A DNA stretch of 64,000 nucleotides from Vibrio sp. FE10. Its GTDB lineage: Bacteria; Pseudomonadota; Gammaproteobacteria; Enterobacterales; Vibrionaceae. Made by a program: the position numbers and the translations under genes. Location: assembly GCF_030297155.1 (NCBI RefSeq), contig NZ_AP028067.1, positions 1,674,001-1,738,000 on the forward strand. The letters run 5' to 3'. The number at the start of each line of letters is the position of its first letter. The stretch's first letter is position 1. This document shows, in pieces, positions 18,634 through 27,597 of this stretch. Under the pieces are notes generated by a model. That model saw only the letters and a list, made by a program, of their open reading frames with translations. It had not been told where the DNA came from and made no database searches.

Positions 18634-19380
18634 TTAAACAGAAAGCAACTCGTCTAATTCGCTTTGATACTTCTGCTGTAATGCGCTGTTGCCGGCTTTC
18701 TTTTCTAGTTCGATTAAGATCTGAAGTGAGGGTACTTGATAGCCATAACGCTGGTGGAATTTAAACAGGCGCAGCCGAGCATCATTATAATCCTCGGTAC
18801 TGACTTCTATCTTAGATAGCTGAAGAATTGATTTTACGCGGTTTGGATCGTGGTCTATTGCTCTCGTGAAGTAGTATCGTGCTTGGTCCACTTCGCCTGC
18901 TTTAAACGCACAAAAAGCCGCGTTTTCATAACTTGCAGACACTAAATAATAGTAAGGCTGGTCAATAGCTTGGTTGAAGTATTTATCGGCTTGCTCGTAT
19001 TCACCCTGTTTACATAAAAAGGTGCCGTAATTATTGAGCACGTTACCATTTTTGGAATCTAAGCGCAGAGCTTTTTGATAAGTCACTCTGGCTTCATCAA
19101 TTTCGCCGACTCGTTCAAAATAGTGAGCCATAGACAGGCGTGCGCGATAGTAACTTGGTGCATGTTTAACGGCGAGTTCAAGATTCTCTCTAGCTCTTAC
19201 CATGTTACCTTGCCCCATGTACCCCAAACCTAACTCGATTCGAGATTCAGACATCGCAATAGGGTCGCTTTCTATTTTAGGTTGTCCTTTAGTCACAGAA
19301 ACGCAGCCAACCAGAGAGAATGAAGCAAGTAGCGCGAGATTTGGTAGTAGGGGATATGAAAACAACGATTTGGCAGGCAT
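18634..19380 (-). CDS. PilF/PilW-like TPR lipoprotein
   Basis: 248 residues. Signal peptide with lipobox LVGC (Cys near 26) makes it a lipoprotein, followed by several TPR units (for example NVLNNYGTFLCKQGEYEQADKYF). Architecture and length match PilF/PilW, the pilotin that helps the PilQ secretin of type IV pili assemble. It stands alone here, not beside rodZ/ispG as pilW usually is in Vibrio, so it may be a second copy or a lipoprotein with another secretin. AAGGAG precedes the ATG. Confidence 0.75.
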   Translation of the reverse strand: MPAKSLFSYPLLPNLALLASFSLVGCVSVTKGQPKIESDPIAMSESRIELGLGYMGQGNMVRARENLELAVKHAPSYYRARLSMAHYFERVGEIDEARVTYQKALRLDSKNGNVLNNYGTFLCKQGEYEQADKYFNQAIDQPYYYLVSASYENAAFCAFKAGEVDQARYYFTRAIDHDPNRVKSILQLSKIEVSTEDYNDARLRLFKFHQRYGYQVPSLQILIELEKKAGNSALQQKYQSELDELLSV

Positions 19381-19584
19381 GTGCGGCTCCTTATGAACAC
19401 AAACACATCATATGAAATCGCAGTCGTCGAAGTGGTAAATCTATTATGGAATGCGAGCCACACACCATAAAAAAGCCGCCCTCAATTAGCTGTTTTATCA
19501 ACAACCTACCGAGTGCGGCTTTATCAAGATTAACTATAACGAACTACTGATTACTACGACCTGTTGATTACTACGAACTCACGT

Positions 19585-20526
19585 TTAATCGTCTTTAGTG
19601 AAGTTGTCTTCGCTGAAGTGATCCAGATCGTAAGGTGTTTGCTGGTAAACGCAGTAGTTTAGCCAGTTGGAGAACAATAAGTGCCCATGGCTTCGCCAGC
19701 TTGCAACCGGCTTATTATCTGGATTGTTGTTCGGGTAGTAATTGATAGGAATCACCGGCTCCATGCCTTCCCCTAAATCACGAACGTACTCACCGTGTAA
19801 TGTATGCGCATCGTATTCTGGGTGACCAGTTACAAACACGTTTCGCTTATCTTTGGTTGCGGCTAAGTAAACACCAGCAACGTCAGATGTCGCAAGAATA
19901 TCCAGTTCAGTATGGTCGTTTAGGTATTCTTGTGAGAAATCGGCATAACGCGAATGGGGCGCTAAAAACGTATCATCAAAGCCACGTAAAAGAGGGTGGT
20001 ATGGGTTATGTATCTCGTGACTGTAAACACCAGAAAGCTTCTCCTTGCGCGTGCGTTTTGGCAAATCATACAACAGCTTCAAGCCCGCTTGAGCCGCCCA
20101 GCATACATACAGAGTCGAGGTAACGTGTTTATTGGCCCACTCCATGATGGTTTTTAGGTGGTCCCAGTAGATAACATCTTCAAATTGAACTAAGCCAAGC
20201 GGCGCACCAGTGATGATCAATCCATCAAAGTTTCTCCCTTTGACCATTTCAAATTGGCGGTAGAAGTTATCAAGGTGCTCTGTCGGTGTGTTTTTGCTTG
20301 GTCGGTCATCAATGCGCAGCAGCTCAACATCTACTTGCAATGGACTGTTCGATAGTAGGCGTAAGAATTGAGTTTCAGTTTCAATCTTCTTCGGCATTAG
20401 GTTGAGGATCAAGACTCGAAGTGGACGAATTTCCTGTGTCGATGCTCTTGATAGCGGCATAACAAAGATGTTCTCTTCACGAAGAACATCAGATGCTGGC
20501 AATTGGTCTGGAATGCGAATAGGCAC
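19585..20526 (-). CDS. metA: Homoserine O-succinyltransferase
   Basis: 313 residues, the usual length. It transfers succinyl from succinyl-CoA to homoserine in the first committed step of methionine synthesis. The catalytic Cys is at 142 (YVCWAAQAG), the same position as in E. coli, and the catalytic His/Glu pair is in TGHPEYDA. A MetJ box lies directly upstream, so methionine repression is expected. Monocistronic. Confidence 0.97.
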   Translation of the reverse strand: MPIRIPDQLPASDVLREENIFVMPLSRASTQEIRPLRVLILNLMPKKIETETQFLRLLSNSPLQVDVELLRIDDRPSKNTPTEHLDNFYRQFEMVKGRNFDGLIITGAPLGLVQFEDVIYWDHLKTIMEWANKHVTSTLYVCWAAQAGLKLLYDLPKRTRKEKLSGVYSHEIHNPYHPLLRGFDDTFLAPHSRYADFSQEYLNDHTELDILATSDVAGVYLAATKDKRNVFVTGHPEYDAHTLHGEYVRDLGEGMEPVIPINYYPNNNPDNKPVASWRSHGHLLFSNWLNYCVYQQTPYDLDHFSEDNFTKDD

Positions 20527-20543
20527 AGCTTTCTCCCTAAGCT

Positions 20544-20567
20544 AGATATGTAGACGTCTATACTTCT
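20544..20567 (-). promoter_or_regulatory. MetJ operator (met boxes) upstream of metA
   Basis: A perfect met box AGACGTCT at 20552-20559, flanked by a weaker 8-mer on each side: AGATATGT (20544-20551, 4 of 8) and ATACTTCT (20560-20567, 6 of 8). Tandem 8-mers like this bind the MetJ-SAM repressor. It lies about 20-40 bases before the metA ATG. Confidence 0.75.
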
Positions 20568-20798
20568 AAATTTATAGTAGTTTTATACGCTTGTCGATAT
20601 ACAAAATGGATAGATGTAAATTATTTGTGTTTTTTATCAAAAGCAACACCTACCTACTAAGGGCTTGTAGTGTGTTGTTCGTACATTCGGGGTGGGGGAA
20701 TAGTTTGACTCAAGTATGTAGGATTAGAGGAGTTATCGGAGCAACTCGATAGTATTTGAGATAAACTCATGTTTTCGAATTAGCCTGTAAAGTGACAG

Positions 20799-21167
20799 AT
20801 GAAGTTAATACTCATTCGAGGATTGCCTGGCTCGGGCAAATCAACAAAAGCAAAGACCTACGATGCATTACATGTCGAAGCGGATATGTATTACGTGAAT
20901 GAGCAAGGTGAATATCATTTCGATCCTAGGCAGTTGCAGCAAGCGCATGAGTGGTGTCAGAACACGACGGAAAATGGCCTAAAGCAAGGGCTAGATGTTG
21001 TGGTGTCGAACACATTCATCAAGCAGTGGGAAATGAAGGCTTATCGCCAACTTGCACTCAAATACAAAGCTGATTTGGTTATCGAAGTCTGCCGAGAGCA
21101 ATATGGCAGCATTCATGATATCGAACCATCGGTGATTAAGCGTATGGTGAAAGATTGGCAAGAATAG
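20799..21167 (+). CDS. P-loop ATPase/kinase-like protein
   Basis: 122 residues with a Walker A loop RGLPGSGKST at residues 7-16 and a short kinase-like body (HVEADMYYV, a likely Walker B/lid region, then VVVSNTFIKQWEM). It resembles small AAA/zeta-toxin-like or 2'-5' kinase-like phosphotransferases that use ATP. The substrate is unknown. The 272-base gap before it (20527-20798) has metA control at one end and nothing else evident. Confidence 0.75.
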   Translation: MKLILIRGLPGSGKSTKAKTYDALHVEADMYYVNEQGEYHFDPRQLQQAHEWCQNTTENGLKQGLDVVVSNTFIKQWEMKAYRQLALKYKADLVIEVCREQYGSIHDIEPSVIKRMVKDWQE

Positions 21168-21260
21168 TCCTGTACTTTTTGCTAACGACTATCTGGCTAA
21201 CGAATCAAACACAACGACCAATATTTAAACTTAAAGAATAACTCCAAGGTAAAGATTGAA

Positions 21261-21683
21261 ATGGCAAAGCGCTCAGTTGTGGTCGACATGACTTCTTATG
21301 GTATCTACTCCACATGGGATTCAAAATCTAAAGACCTACCAAAAATCCAAGAGTTCACCACGATTGTCGACGCTGAAATTGACGTCGAGTTTGGCTATAT
21401 CCTGAATATCAAAAAAGCCAAAGGTGAAAAGATCCGTTACTGCATCTATCACCCAGATATCACCACAGATAAAGGTGAAGTCTTAGAACCGTTTGATGGT
21501 GAAGAATATGTAGGCAACAACGATTGGGACTTCTACTTAGGCGACACTATTTGGGCTCCTATCTCGAACAAACTCGGTAAATGGCGTATGACAGTCGAGC
21601 TAAAAGGAAACATCATTGCCGACAAGACATTCGACCTAGTTGGCAAAGACGAAAGCCAGTTCTGGAAGCGTCGAGGCTTCTAG
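21261..21683 (+). CDS. DUF3859 family protein
   Basis: 140 residues, soluble, no signal peptide. The composition and the pattern VDMTSYGIYSTWDSKSKDLP...IVDAEIDVEFGY...GDTIWAP match a small Vibrio family (DUF3859) that folds mostly as beta strands. It follows the P-loop gene after 93 bases and is followed by a terminator. No function is known. Confidence 0.7.
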   Translation: MAKRSVVVDMTSYGIYSTWDSKSKDLPKIQEFTTIVDAEIDVEFGYILNIKKAKGEKIRYCIYHPDITTDKGEVLEPFDGEEYVGNNDWDFYLGDTIWAPISNKLGKWRMTVELKGNIIADKTFDLVGKDESQFWKRRGF

Positions 21684-21730
21684 ACGAAATTTCTGGTAAA
21701 CGTTAGTTTTAGGCTAAACGCAAGACAACA

Positions 21731-21770
21731 AAAAAGCCGAGTCACACGTCATATGGGGACTCGGCTTTTT
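21731..21770. terminator. Bidirectional terminator
   Basis: 13-bp stem AAAAAGCCGAGTC / GACTCGGCTTTTT between the converging DUF3859 and peptidase genes, with A and T runs on the two sides. Confidence 0.85.
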
Positions 21771-21812
21771 GATATGAGCTAAATGGTATTTCCACCTAGC
21801 TTAGAAGCAAGA

Positions 21813-22919
21813 CTATTGAGTCACGTAAGCGACAACAAACTCAGTGATTGCGACCATGTCCTTCACTGCAATGTACTCTTCAGTGGTGTGAACTTTCGCC
21901 ATACCCGTAGAAAGGTTAACGGTTGTTAGACCTTTCGCGTTGAAGTTGTTTGCATCGCTACCGCCGCCAGTGCGTTTGGTGTTCGCCGTTACGCCAAGCT
22001 TCTCAAATGCTGTTTTGATAGAAAGAATATGCGGGTGATCGTCTGCAATCACGAATGCATCGTAAGCACGAGTCGATTCGATCTCCACTTCAGCACCGAA
22101 CTGCTTCGCGCTTTCTTCAAATGTCGAAATCATATGCTCAACTTGCGCTGTTAGCTTCTCACCGTTTAGTGAACGCGCTTCTGCTACGACTTTAAGCTCT
22201 GGCATTACGATGTTAGTCGCTTGACCGCCTTCAACAATACCCACGTTTGCTGTTGTTTCTTCATCAATACGAAGTAGGTTCATTTTAGTGATAGCGTCTG
22301 CTGCTACTTGAATCGCGCTGATGCCTTCTTCTGGTGCTAAACCAGCGTGTGCAGGGCGACCTTTGATCTTCGCAACGATTTTCTGTTGGCCAGGTGCTGC
22401 ATTTACGATAGTACCAATCGGGCCGCCTGTATCTAGAACAATAGCGTGCTCAGATTGAATGTAAGACATATCGAAGTTCAAAGAACCAAATAGACCGCCT
22501 TCTTCGAATACGGTGAACGCGATTTCAATGGTTTTGTGCGCTTGGCCTTCAGCTTGGATTACGCGAACCGCTTCCATAATAGCTGCGATGCCAGATTTAT
22601 CGTCGCCGCCTAGGATCGTGTTGCCTTTTGAACGGATGATGCCGTCTTCAATGATTGGCTCAATGCCGATACCTGGCGTTACTGTGTCCATATGGCAGCT
22701 AAATACTGTGCTACCAGGAAGTGTGCCATCTAAACGAGCGTAGATGTTGAAACCGTTCGACACTTCTTCAGGAACCGCCAGTTTATGTACGTCAAAGCCT
22801 AGTTCGCCTAGCTGCTCAGCCAGTGCTTCCGCGATGGCTTTTTCGTTGCGTGATTCACTATCGATTTTCACAAGATCGCAGAAATGGTCGACAAGACGTT
22901 GTTCATTAATTTGGGTCAT
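21813..22919 (-). CDS. M20-family metallopeptidase, PepT-like
   Basis: 368 residues. Metal-binding signatures are present in order: CHMDTV (His76, Asp78), GGDDKSG (Asp106), FEEGG (Glu139, Glu140) and a C-terminal HTTEEY. These are the dinuclear zinc site of M20 exopeptidases; the catalytic Glu is in FEEGG. The overall sequence is closest in style to tripeptidase PepT and its shorter relatives. Cytoplasmic; probably trims small peptides or deacylates. Single gene. Confidence 0.9.
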   Translation of the reverse strand: MTQINEQRLVDHFCDLVKIDSESRNEKAIAEALAEQLGELGFDVHKLAVPEEVSNGFNIYARLDGTLPGSTVFSCHMDTVTPGIGIEPIIEDGIIRSKGNTILGGDDKSGIAAIMEAVRVIQAEGQAHKTIEIAFTVFEEGGLFGSLNFDMSYIQSEHAIVLDTGGPIGTIVNAAPGQQKIVAKIKGRPAHAGLAPEEGISAIQVAADAITKMNLLRIDEETTANVGIVEGGQATNIVMPELKVVAEARSLNGEKLTAQVEHMISTFEESAKQFGAEVEIESTRAYDAFVIADDHPHILSIKTAFEKLGVTANTKRTGGGSDANNFNAKGLTTVNLSTGMAKVHTTEEYIAVKDMVAITEFVVAYVTQ

Positions 22920-23111
22920 TGTTAATTCTCATTATGTTTCCGCTCGTTCGTCAGAAGTCACGGCTATAGGAACAGGAAAATCACTATAACGCCAATGTGC
23001 CAGATGAATGCCTGAGTTAAATCAAGAAAGTTGCCTGATTATTCTATTTAATTAGAAAAATCTTATTTATATCGTCGAGCTGGCAACATTTTAATCTGTC
23101 TAGGGCTCGGG

Positions 23112-23117
23112 TATAAT
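23112..23117 (+). promoter_or_regulatory. Candidate -10 element before the TPR-GGDEF gene
   Basis: TATAAT 62 bases before the ATG at 23179, inside GGGTATAATACG. The -35 region is poor. The 259-base gap (22920-23178) shows nothing else. Confidence 0.35.
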
Positions 23118-23178
23118 ACGTTTCTAATATAGATAAACAGCAGTGATATGAGAATTCAATTTGGAACGGCCTTGATAC

Positions 23179-25143
23179 ATGAATAAAAACAACGTTTTAG
23201 GATCCTTTCTACTCGTTGTGACAATGAGTGCCGTACTCGGGCTTTATTTGTTGTACCCATTGCAGGACGACGACCTGAGTCATACGCAAATAACGAACAC
23301 TGCTGCTTACACTCCAGAAAATGAACTGGCTAAGTCCGCATATGGGCTCCAGTTAATCAAACTGCTTGAGCTATCTCGTGGTGATCCACTTCTCGCACAA
23401 CAAAAGCTTGCTGAGCTTGCAGACACTTCACCTACAAAACCTTCCGCTATTTACCAAGCTTACCGTTTGATGATTCTGTCGAATGTCGCCCATCATCAGC
23501 AAGATACCGAAGCCGTCATGCAATACGTTCAACAGCTTGAAGAACTGGCTGACCACGAAGATTTGTTGTGGTTGAAAGCTCAGTCGCTTGTTGAATTATC
23601 TATCGAGTATTTGAAAGAAGGGGAGCTCGCAGCCTCTGAAATTCAAATTCGCGCCGCAATCGATATTGCAGAATCCATAAGATACGAAGAACTGTTGGTC
23701 AAAGCCTATAACACGGCGGGCGCCATCAATAATGTTCGCAACGACCTCCAAGATGCCCAATACTTTTTCCATCAAGGGATACAACTTGGTAAAAAGTACC
23801 CTAAACACATTTATAACAGCAAACTCATGTCTAACATGGCATTGCTTTACATCTATTTGGAAGATTGGCCAAAAGCACTCAAGATCATTGAGAAAGCTAA
23901 AAAGCTCTATTATCAAAGCGGTTTACTTGAAGATGAAGCCATTGGCACCCTCTACATTAACGAAGCCTTTACTTATTTAGGCAGTGGCGATCTCGATAAA
24001 GGCCGTATTGCTTATAACAAAGCGCAGCAGCTTAATAGTGAGCGAGTGAGTGCCCGATACAAGGTTCTATTGCTTAGAACATACAGCGATGTATTACTCG
24101 CGGAAGGCGATTTTCAATCAGCATTAAATGTAACGAATCAATGCATTCATTATCCTGGCGCTGAGAAATACACACTTCAACATGGTCAGTGTTATCTAAA
24201 CCGAGCGTTGGCGAAAATTGGACTGAATCAAGACGACGATACCCTGACAGATTTTCAACACGCGTTCGACAGCTTTGAAGTCGTGGGCAGCCGAAGCTGG
24301 AAGGTGCTCGGTCTTAAAAGGTTGGCTCAATATTACGAATCAAAGGGCGACCTTGATAAGGCATTACACTATTACAAGCTTTACTATAAAGACAATAAAG
24401 CGCTGCTTTTTGATAAACGCCAGAGTGACATCTTCCTTTTAGAGCAAGACTTTGCAACTGCGACACTCGCGAAAGAAAACGAACTACTCAACACTGAAAA
24501 AGACTTAAATGAGTTGTTACTGCAAAAGCAGCAGCTTAGAAATCGAATCGTTGTCGCACTGATCATCATGGTAGGTATCAGCGCATTTTTATTGATGATT
24601 CGACTGCGTTCAATTCAAACTAAGAACAAAGCCTTGTTAACACAATCAACCACTTGTGAGCTCACTGGCTTGTTCAATAGACGCTATCTTGAGCAGTTAC
24701 TCACTCAACCTATGTCATTCGATCACAATCAATTTGGCGTGAGTTTGGCGATTCTAGACCTCGACTTCTTTAAGCAAGTGAATGATACCTACGGGCATGA
24801 TGTTGGTGACCAAGTGCTGGTGGAAGTGGCCAAGCGTATCCAACAACAGTTGTCTAAAAACGATGTCGTGGCTCGTTGGGGTGGGGAAGAGTTCGTTCTG
24901 CTACTTTCAGGCTCTCAGGATCCGGAACAACAACTGGAAACCATCAGGCTAGCCATCGCTCAGCATCCTATTGATACTCATACTGGAACGTTGAAGCTTA
25001 CTTGCTCGATTGGTGCCACTATCAACGTCGCTCAAGAGCAAGTTAATAGCGGAACTTATAAGAAGCATCTCAAGGCCGCAGACGATGCTTTATATCAAGC
25101 TAAAGAATCGGGTAGAGACCGTGTGGTTATTGCTGAAAGTTAG
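23179..25143 (+). CDS. TPR-containing membrane diguanylate cyclase
   Basis: 654 residues. An N-terminal membrane segment (VLGSFLLVVTMSAVLGLYLL) is followed by a periplasmic TPR-rich region (about 40-420), a coiled region, a second membrane helix (RIVVALIIMVGISAFLLM, about 454-472) and a cytoplasmic GGDEF domain with GGEEF at 568-572. The RxxD inhibitory site is missing (SKND there). The TPR domain should sense a periplasmic protein or peptide and control c-di-GMP synthesis. Confidence 0.9.
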   Translation: MNKNNVLGSFLLVVTMSAVLGLYLLYPLQDDDLSHTQITNTAAYTPENELAKSAYGLQLIKLLELSRGDPLLAQQKLAELADTSPTKPSAIYQAYRLMILSNVAHHQQDTEAVMQYVQQLEELADHEDLLWLKAQSLVELSIEYLKEGELAASEIQIRAAIDIAESIRYEELLVKAYNTAGAINNVRNDLQDAQYFFHQGIQLGKKYPKHIYNSKLMSNMALLYIYLEDWPKALKIIEKAKKLYYQSGLLEDEAIGTLYINEAFTYLGSGDLDKGRIAYNKAQQLNSERVSARYKVLLLRTYSDVLLAEGDFQSALNVTNQCIHYPGAEKYTLQHGQCYLNRALAKIGLNQDDDTLTDFQHAFDSFEVVGSRSWKVLGLKRLAQYYESKGDLDKALHYYKLYYKDNKALLFDKRQSDIFLLEQDFATATLAKENELLNTEKDLNELLLQKQQLRNRIVVALIIMVGISAFLLMIRLRSIQTKNKALLTQSTTCELTGLFNRRYLEQLLTQPMSFDHNQFGVSLAILDLDFFKQVNDTYGHDVGDQVLVEVAKRIQQQLSKNDVVARWGGEEFVLLLSGSQDPEQQLETIRLAIAQHPIDTHTGTLKLTCSIGATINVAQEQVNSGTYKKHLKAADDALYQAKESGRDRVVIAES

Positions 25144-25240
25144 TCGGTAATTAGGGAATAAAAAGCCATTCTGATCGTGGTTAGATAAGAATGACTTCTA
25201 AGCGGTAATTTTAGTACCAGTGATCGATGAACGTATTAAC

Positions 25241-25426
25241 TTACTTTGCGATGCCTTGCAGCATTTCTACTAATTCACCTTCTGTTGCAGGCTCTTTTGC
25301 TAGTTCGATCACTGCAGAAGATCCACCTTTCAGCATGTAGGCTTGCGTCCCGCAATGGTCGTAGTGGAACCACTTACCATCTACACAAACATCGGTATAG
25401 CATCGAGGGTCTTGTTTTAGTGTCAT
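25241..25426 (-). CDS. Small cysteine-containing protein, 61 residues
   Basis: Encodes a protein with CYTDVCVDGKWFHYDHCG near its start: three cysteines and one histidine that could bind a metal. A good AGGAAATTGAT ribosome-binding site lies before the ATG. It converges with the GGDEF gene. I do not recognise the family. The gap 25430-25687 holds nothing I can name. Confidence 0.65.
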   Translation of the reverse strand: MTLKQDPRCYTDVCVDGKWFHYDHCGTQAYMLKGGSSAVIELAKEPATEGELVEMLQGIAK

Positions 25427-25699
25427 ATCAATTTCCTTATTAACATTTGCCTAACGTTTTTCAATCTAAGTGATCACAAATGCACGCAAATTGATCTACA
25501 TCAATCTCGGGTGTAAATATTCTTAGAATGATCAAATAGGTGAACTATGTCGAACTCATCAACTGACACTTTCTCCTTAGCTGGCTTGAAACGGCGTGAT
25601 GTTTGTTAGCAATTGATTTTCTTTTTCTTGCCACATGCTGGCTTTCTACTTAGGCTACAAACTCTTCTAATCTCCCTATTTACGTGATTGCATTCAAAA

Positions 25700-26368
25700 A
25701 TGACTAATATTTTTATCGTTGTAGTGGTTCTTGTTGTGTTCTTTTACTTTATTCAAAAGTATGTGTTTAAACACGACGACACCAAAGACCACGCTTACCA
25801 AAAGAAAGGGGCATTGCTCAACGTACAACAAGCCACCTTTTATACGGCCTTGATCTCCGCAGTGGGTAATCACGGCGTGGTGTTTGCAAAAGTGAACATG
25901 GCAAACGTGCTTGCGCCTGCAAAATCGAATACGAAGAAAAACTGGTTCATCGCGAACAATAAAATCGCACGAAGCTATTTCGACTTTGTGGTGTGTGACC
26001 CGCGTACGTTAGAGCCTAGAGTCATTATCGAGCTCGATAACGGCAAAGAACTGAATAAAGGCAAGGTAGATCGCGAGAAGCTGTTAATACACGTGTGCAA
26101 ATCGGCAGGGTTACCTTTGATTGGCGCATCGGTAAAACACAGTTATCAAGTGAGTCGTTTGAAAAGGTTATTGGCAACTCATATTGACCTTATTGAACCA
26201 TCGAAAGAAGTTCGATTCTGTAAGAAGTGTGGTAGCCCGATGATCATCAAGCTGGCAAGCCAAGGTGATTATAAAGGCAGACGCTTCTTCACATGTAGCC
26301 GTCAACCTAATTGTACTTACACTGAGAACTACAATGTGGTGTTCGATGTGGATGAAGATTCTAACTAA
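25700..26368 (+). CDS. DUF2726 protein with C-terminal zinc ribbon
   Basis: About 222 residues from the ATG chosen (a TTG four codons upstream is also open). One N-terminal membrane helix (TNIFIVVVVLVVFFYFIQ), then a DUF2726 nuclease-like domain with the pattern SYFDFVVCDPRTLEPRVIIELDNGKEL (Asp and Glu-x-Asp candidates of a PD-(D/E)XK fold), and a topoisomerase-type zinc ribbon CKKCGSPM...CSRQPNC at residues about 181-209. Perhaps a membrane-anchored nucleic-acid-processing protein. It lies just before the tRNA-Val gene. Confidence 0.8.
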   Translation: MTNIFIVVVVLVVFFYFIQKYVFKHDDTKDHAYQKKGALLNVQQATFYTALISAVGNHGVVFAKVNMANVLAPAKSNTKKNWFIANNKIARSYFDFVVCDPRTLEPRVIIELDNGKELNKGKVDREKLLIHVCKSAGLPLIGASVKHSYQVSRLKRLLATHIDLIEPSKEVRFCKKCGSPMIIKLASQGDYKGRRFFTCSRQPNCTYTENYNVVFDVDEDSN

Positions 26369-26544
26369 TATCTTGAGTCAAAACGCTTCATCTGGGGGAT
26401 AAGACACGAAACAGGCAGATGTATGTAGCGATTGAAGTAGAGGCGAAATGTGATCTACTTCAAGCCATTGATCTGCTTTGTGTTTAAAATTTATTCTGAT
26501 TGTTGTTTTTAAAAGCAAACGATCAGTTTTGTGCAAATTTATCC

Positions 26545-26573
26545 TTGCACGCTACCCATTCACTCGTTATTAT
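26545..26573 (+). promoter_or_regulatory. Promoter of tRNA-Val
   Basis: -35 TTGCAC (26545-26550), exactly 17 bases, then -10 TATTAT (26568-26573), 59 bases before the tRNA. The rest of the 264-base gap after the DUF2726 gene shows nothing else. Confidence 0.7.
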
Positions 26574-26632
26574 CCATCTCGTTCTGAAGCGTTAGCCACT
26601 TAATAAAGCGGTTAGTTAAGTTTCAAAGCATT

Positions 26633-26709
26633 GCCCGCTTAGCTCAGTTGGTTAGAGTACTTGCATGACATGCAAGGTGTCACTGGTTCGAGTCCAGTAG
26701 CGGGCACCA
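26633..26709 (+). tRNA. tRNA-Val (anticodon GAC)
   Basis: 77 bases including CCA. Acceptor GCCCGCT pairs with AGCGGGC; D-arm AGCTCAGTTGGTTAGAGT; anticodon arm CTTGC-ATGACAT-GCAAG gives anticodon GAC in a seven-base loop (valine codons GUC/GUU); T-arm GGTTCGAGTCC is standard. Its 3' part is copied at 36013, marking an integrated element. Confidence 0.95.
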
Positions 26710-26772
26710 AATTCGTTCTTTATGAACAAGCAAAAAAGCCCACCTAGTGTGGGCTTTTTTGTGTCTGTAATT
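26688..26772 (+). repeat. Left direct repeat (attachment-like) of the tRNA-Val island
   Basis: 85 bases from the T-arm of tRNA-Val through its CCA end and its terminator to GTGTCTGTAATT. Repeated at 36013-36096 with only one base missing (GGGC becomes GGC in the copy). The left copy keeps the tRNA intact. Confidence 0.9.
26732..26760 (+). terminator. Terminator of tRNA-Val
   Basis: 12-bp stem AAAAAAGCCCAC / GTGGGCTTTTTT with a 5-base loop, then GTGTCTG. The same hairpin type recurs at 36056, 51594 and 54055. Confidence 0.9.
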
Positions 26773-26979
26773 CCTATCTTTATTAAATGTTCAATTTTTC
26801 CATGATGAACGATTCTAAGAATTAAGCTTACGACCTCTAATTGTTATTTTGCCCTTGTTGCCGTTAATTAATCGAAAGCGGGCGATCTTCATCACAATTA
26901 CTAATACTTATCTAATGCTAAATCGTCATATGCAACCAACCCAGATATTATCGAGTGAGATTGATATACGAGTTGACTT

Positions 26980-27597
26980 ATGTCGGTAAACACTTCTTAT
27001 TACAACGAAAACGCGGTCCAGCTTTCAAAGCAATATGATTCTTTGGAATTTGAAAATGTCCACCGTGCGTGGCATGTGTATTGGCCTTGCGGTGCTACAA
27101 GAATACTTGATGTCGGTGCTGGCTCAGGCCGAGATACGAGGTGGTTTGTTGAACAAGGTTGCTCAGTGGTAGCCGTTGAACCAGCAAGCGAACTTCGACA
27201 GTTAGGGATCTTAAACTCCTCGACTCAAGTTCAGTGGTTAGACGACGCTCTGCCTGCTTTAAGCAAAGTCAGAAAACTGTGTATTCAGTACGATTTGATT
27301 TTACTTTCAGCGGTATGGATGCATTTAAATTTGTCGGTTCGAAAAAAGTCGATCGATGTATTGTCTGAACTGCTTTCCGAGAATGGAAAACTAGTGATCA
27401 CATTGCGTCATGGCGGCTTTAATGATGGCCGCAGTGCTTACCGTGTTTCAGTCGAACAATTAGAAAGGTTAAGTGAAGCTGTAGGGCTGACAGTCTGTCA
27501 CGTTGCTGAAGACACTGATTCATTGAAGAGAAAAGGGATATCTTGGCAAACCGTAGTGTTAGAACATGCAAGATCTAACAAAAGCAAGGGTCGATAA
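26980..27597 (+). CDS. Class I SAM-dependent methyltransferase
   Basis: 205 residues with SAM-binding motif I RILDVGAGSGRDTRWF near residues 40-55 and motif II VVAVEPA, then a conserved late strand ENGKLVITLRHGG. No NPPY/DPPY or cysteine catalytic motif of a DNA base methyltransferase is visible, so it may act on a small molecule or a protein instead. Its stop overlaps the HNH gene start (TAATG at 27595-27599), so the two are translationally coupled and probably work together. Confidence 0.85.
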   Translation: MSVNTSYYNENAVQLSKQYDSLEFENVHRAWHVYWPCGATRILDVGAGSGRDTRWFVEQGCSVVAVEPASELRQLGILNSSTQVQWLDDALPALSKVRKLCIQYDLILLSAVWMHLNLSVRKKSIDVLSELLSENGKLVITLRHGGFNDGRSAYRVSVEQLERLSEAVGLTVCHVAEDTDSLKRKGISWQTVVLEHARSNKSKGR

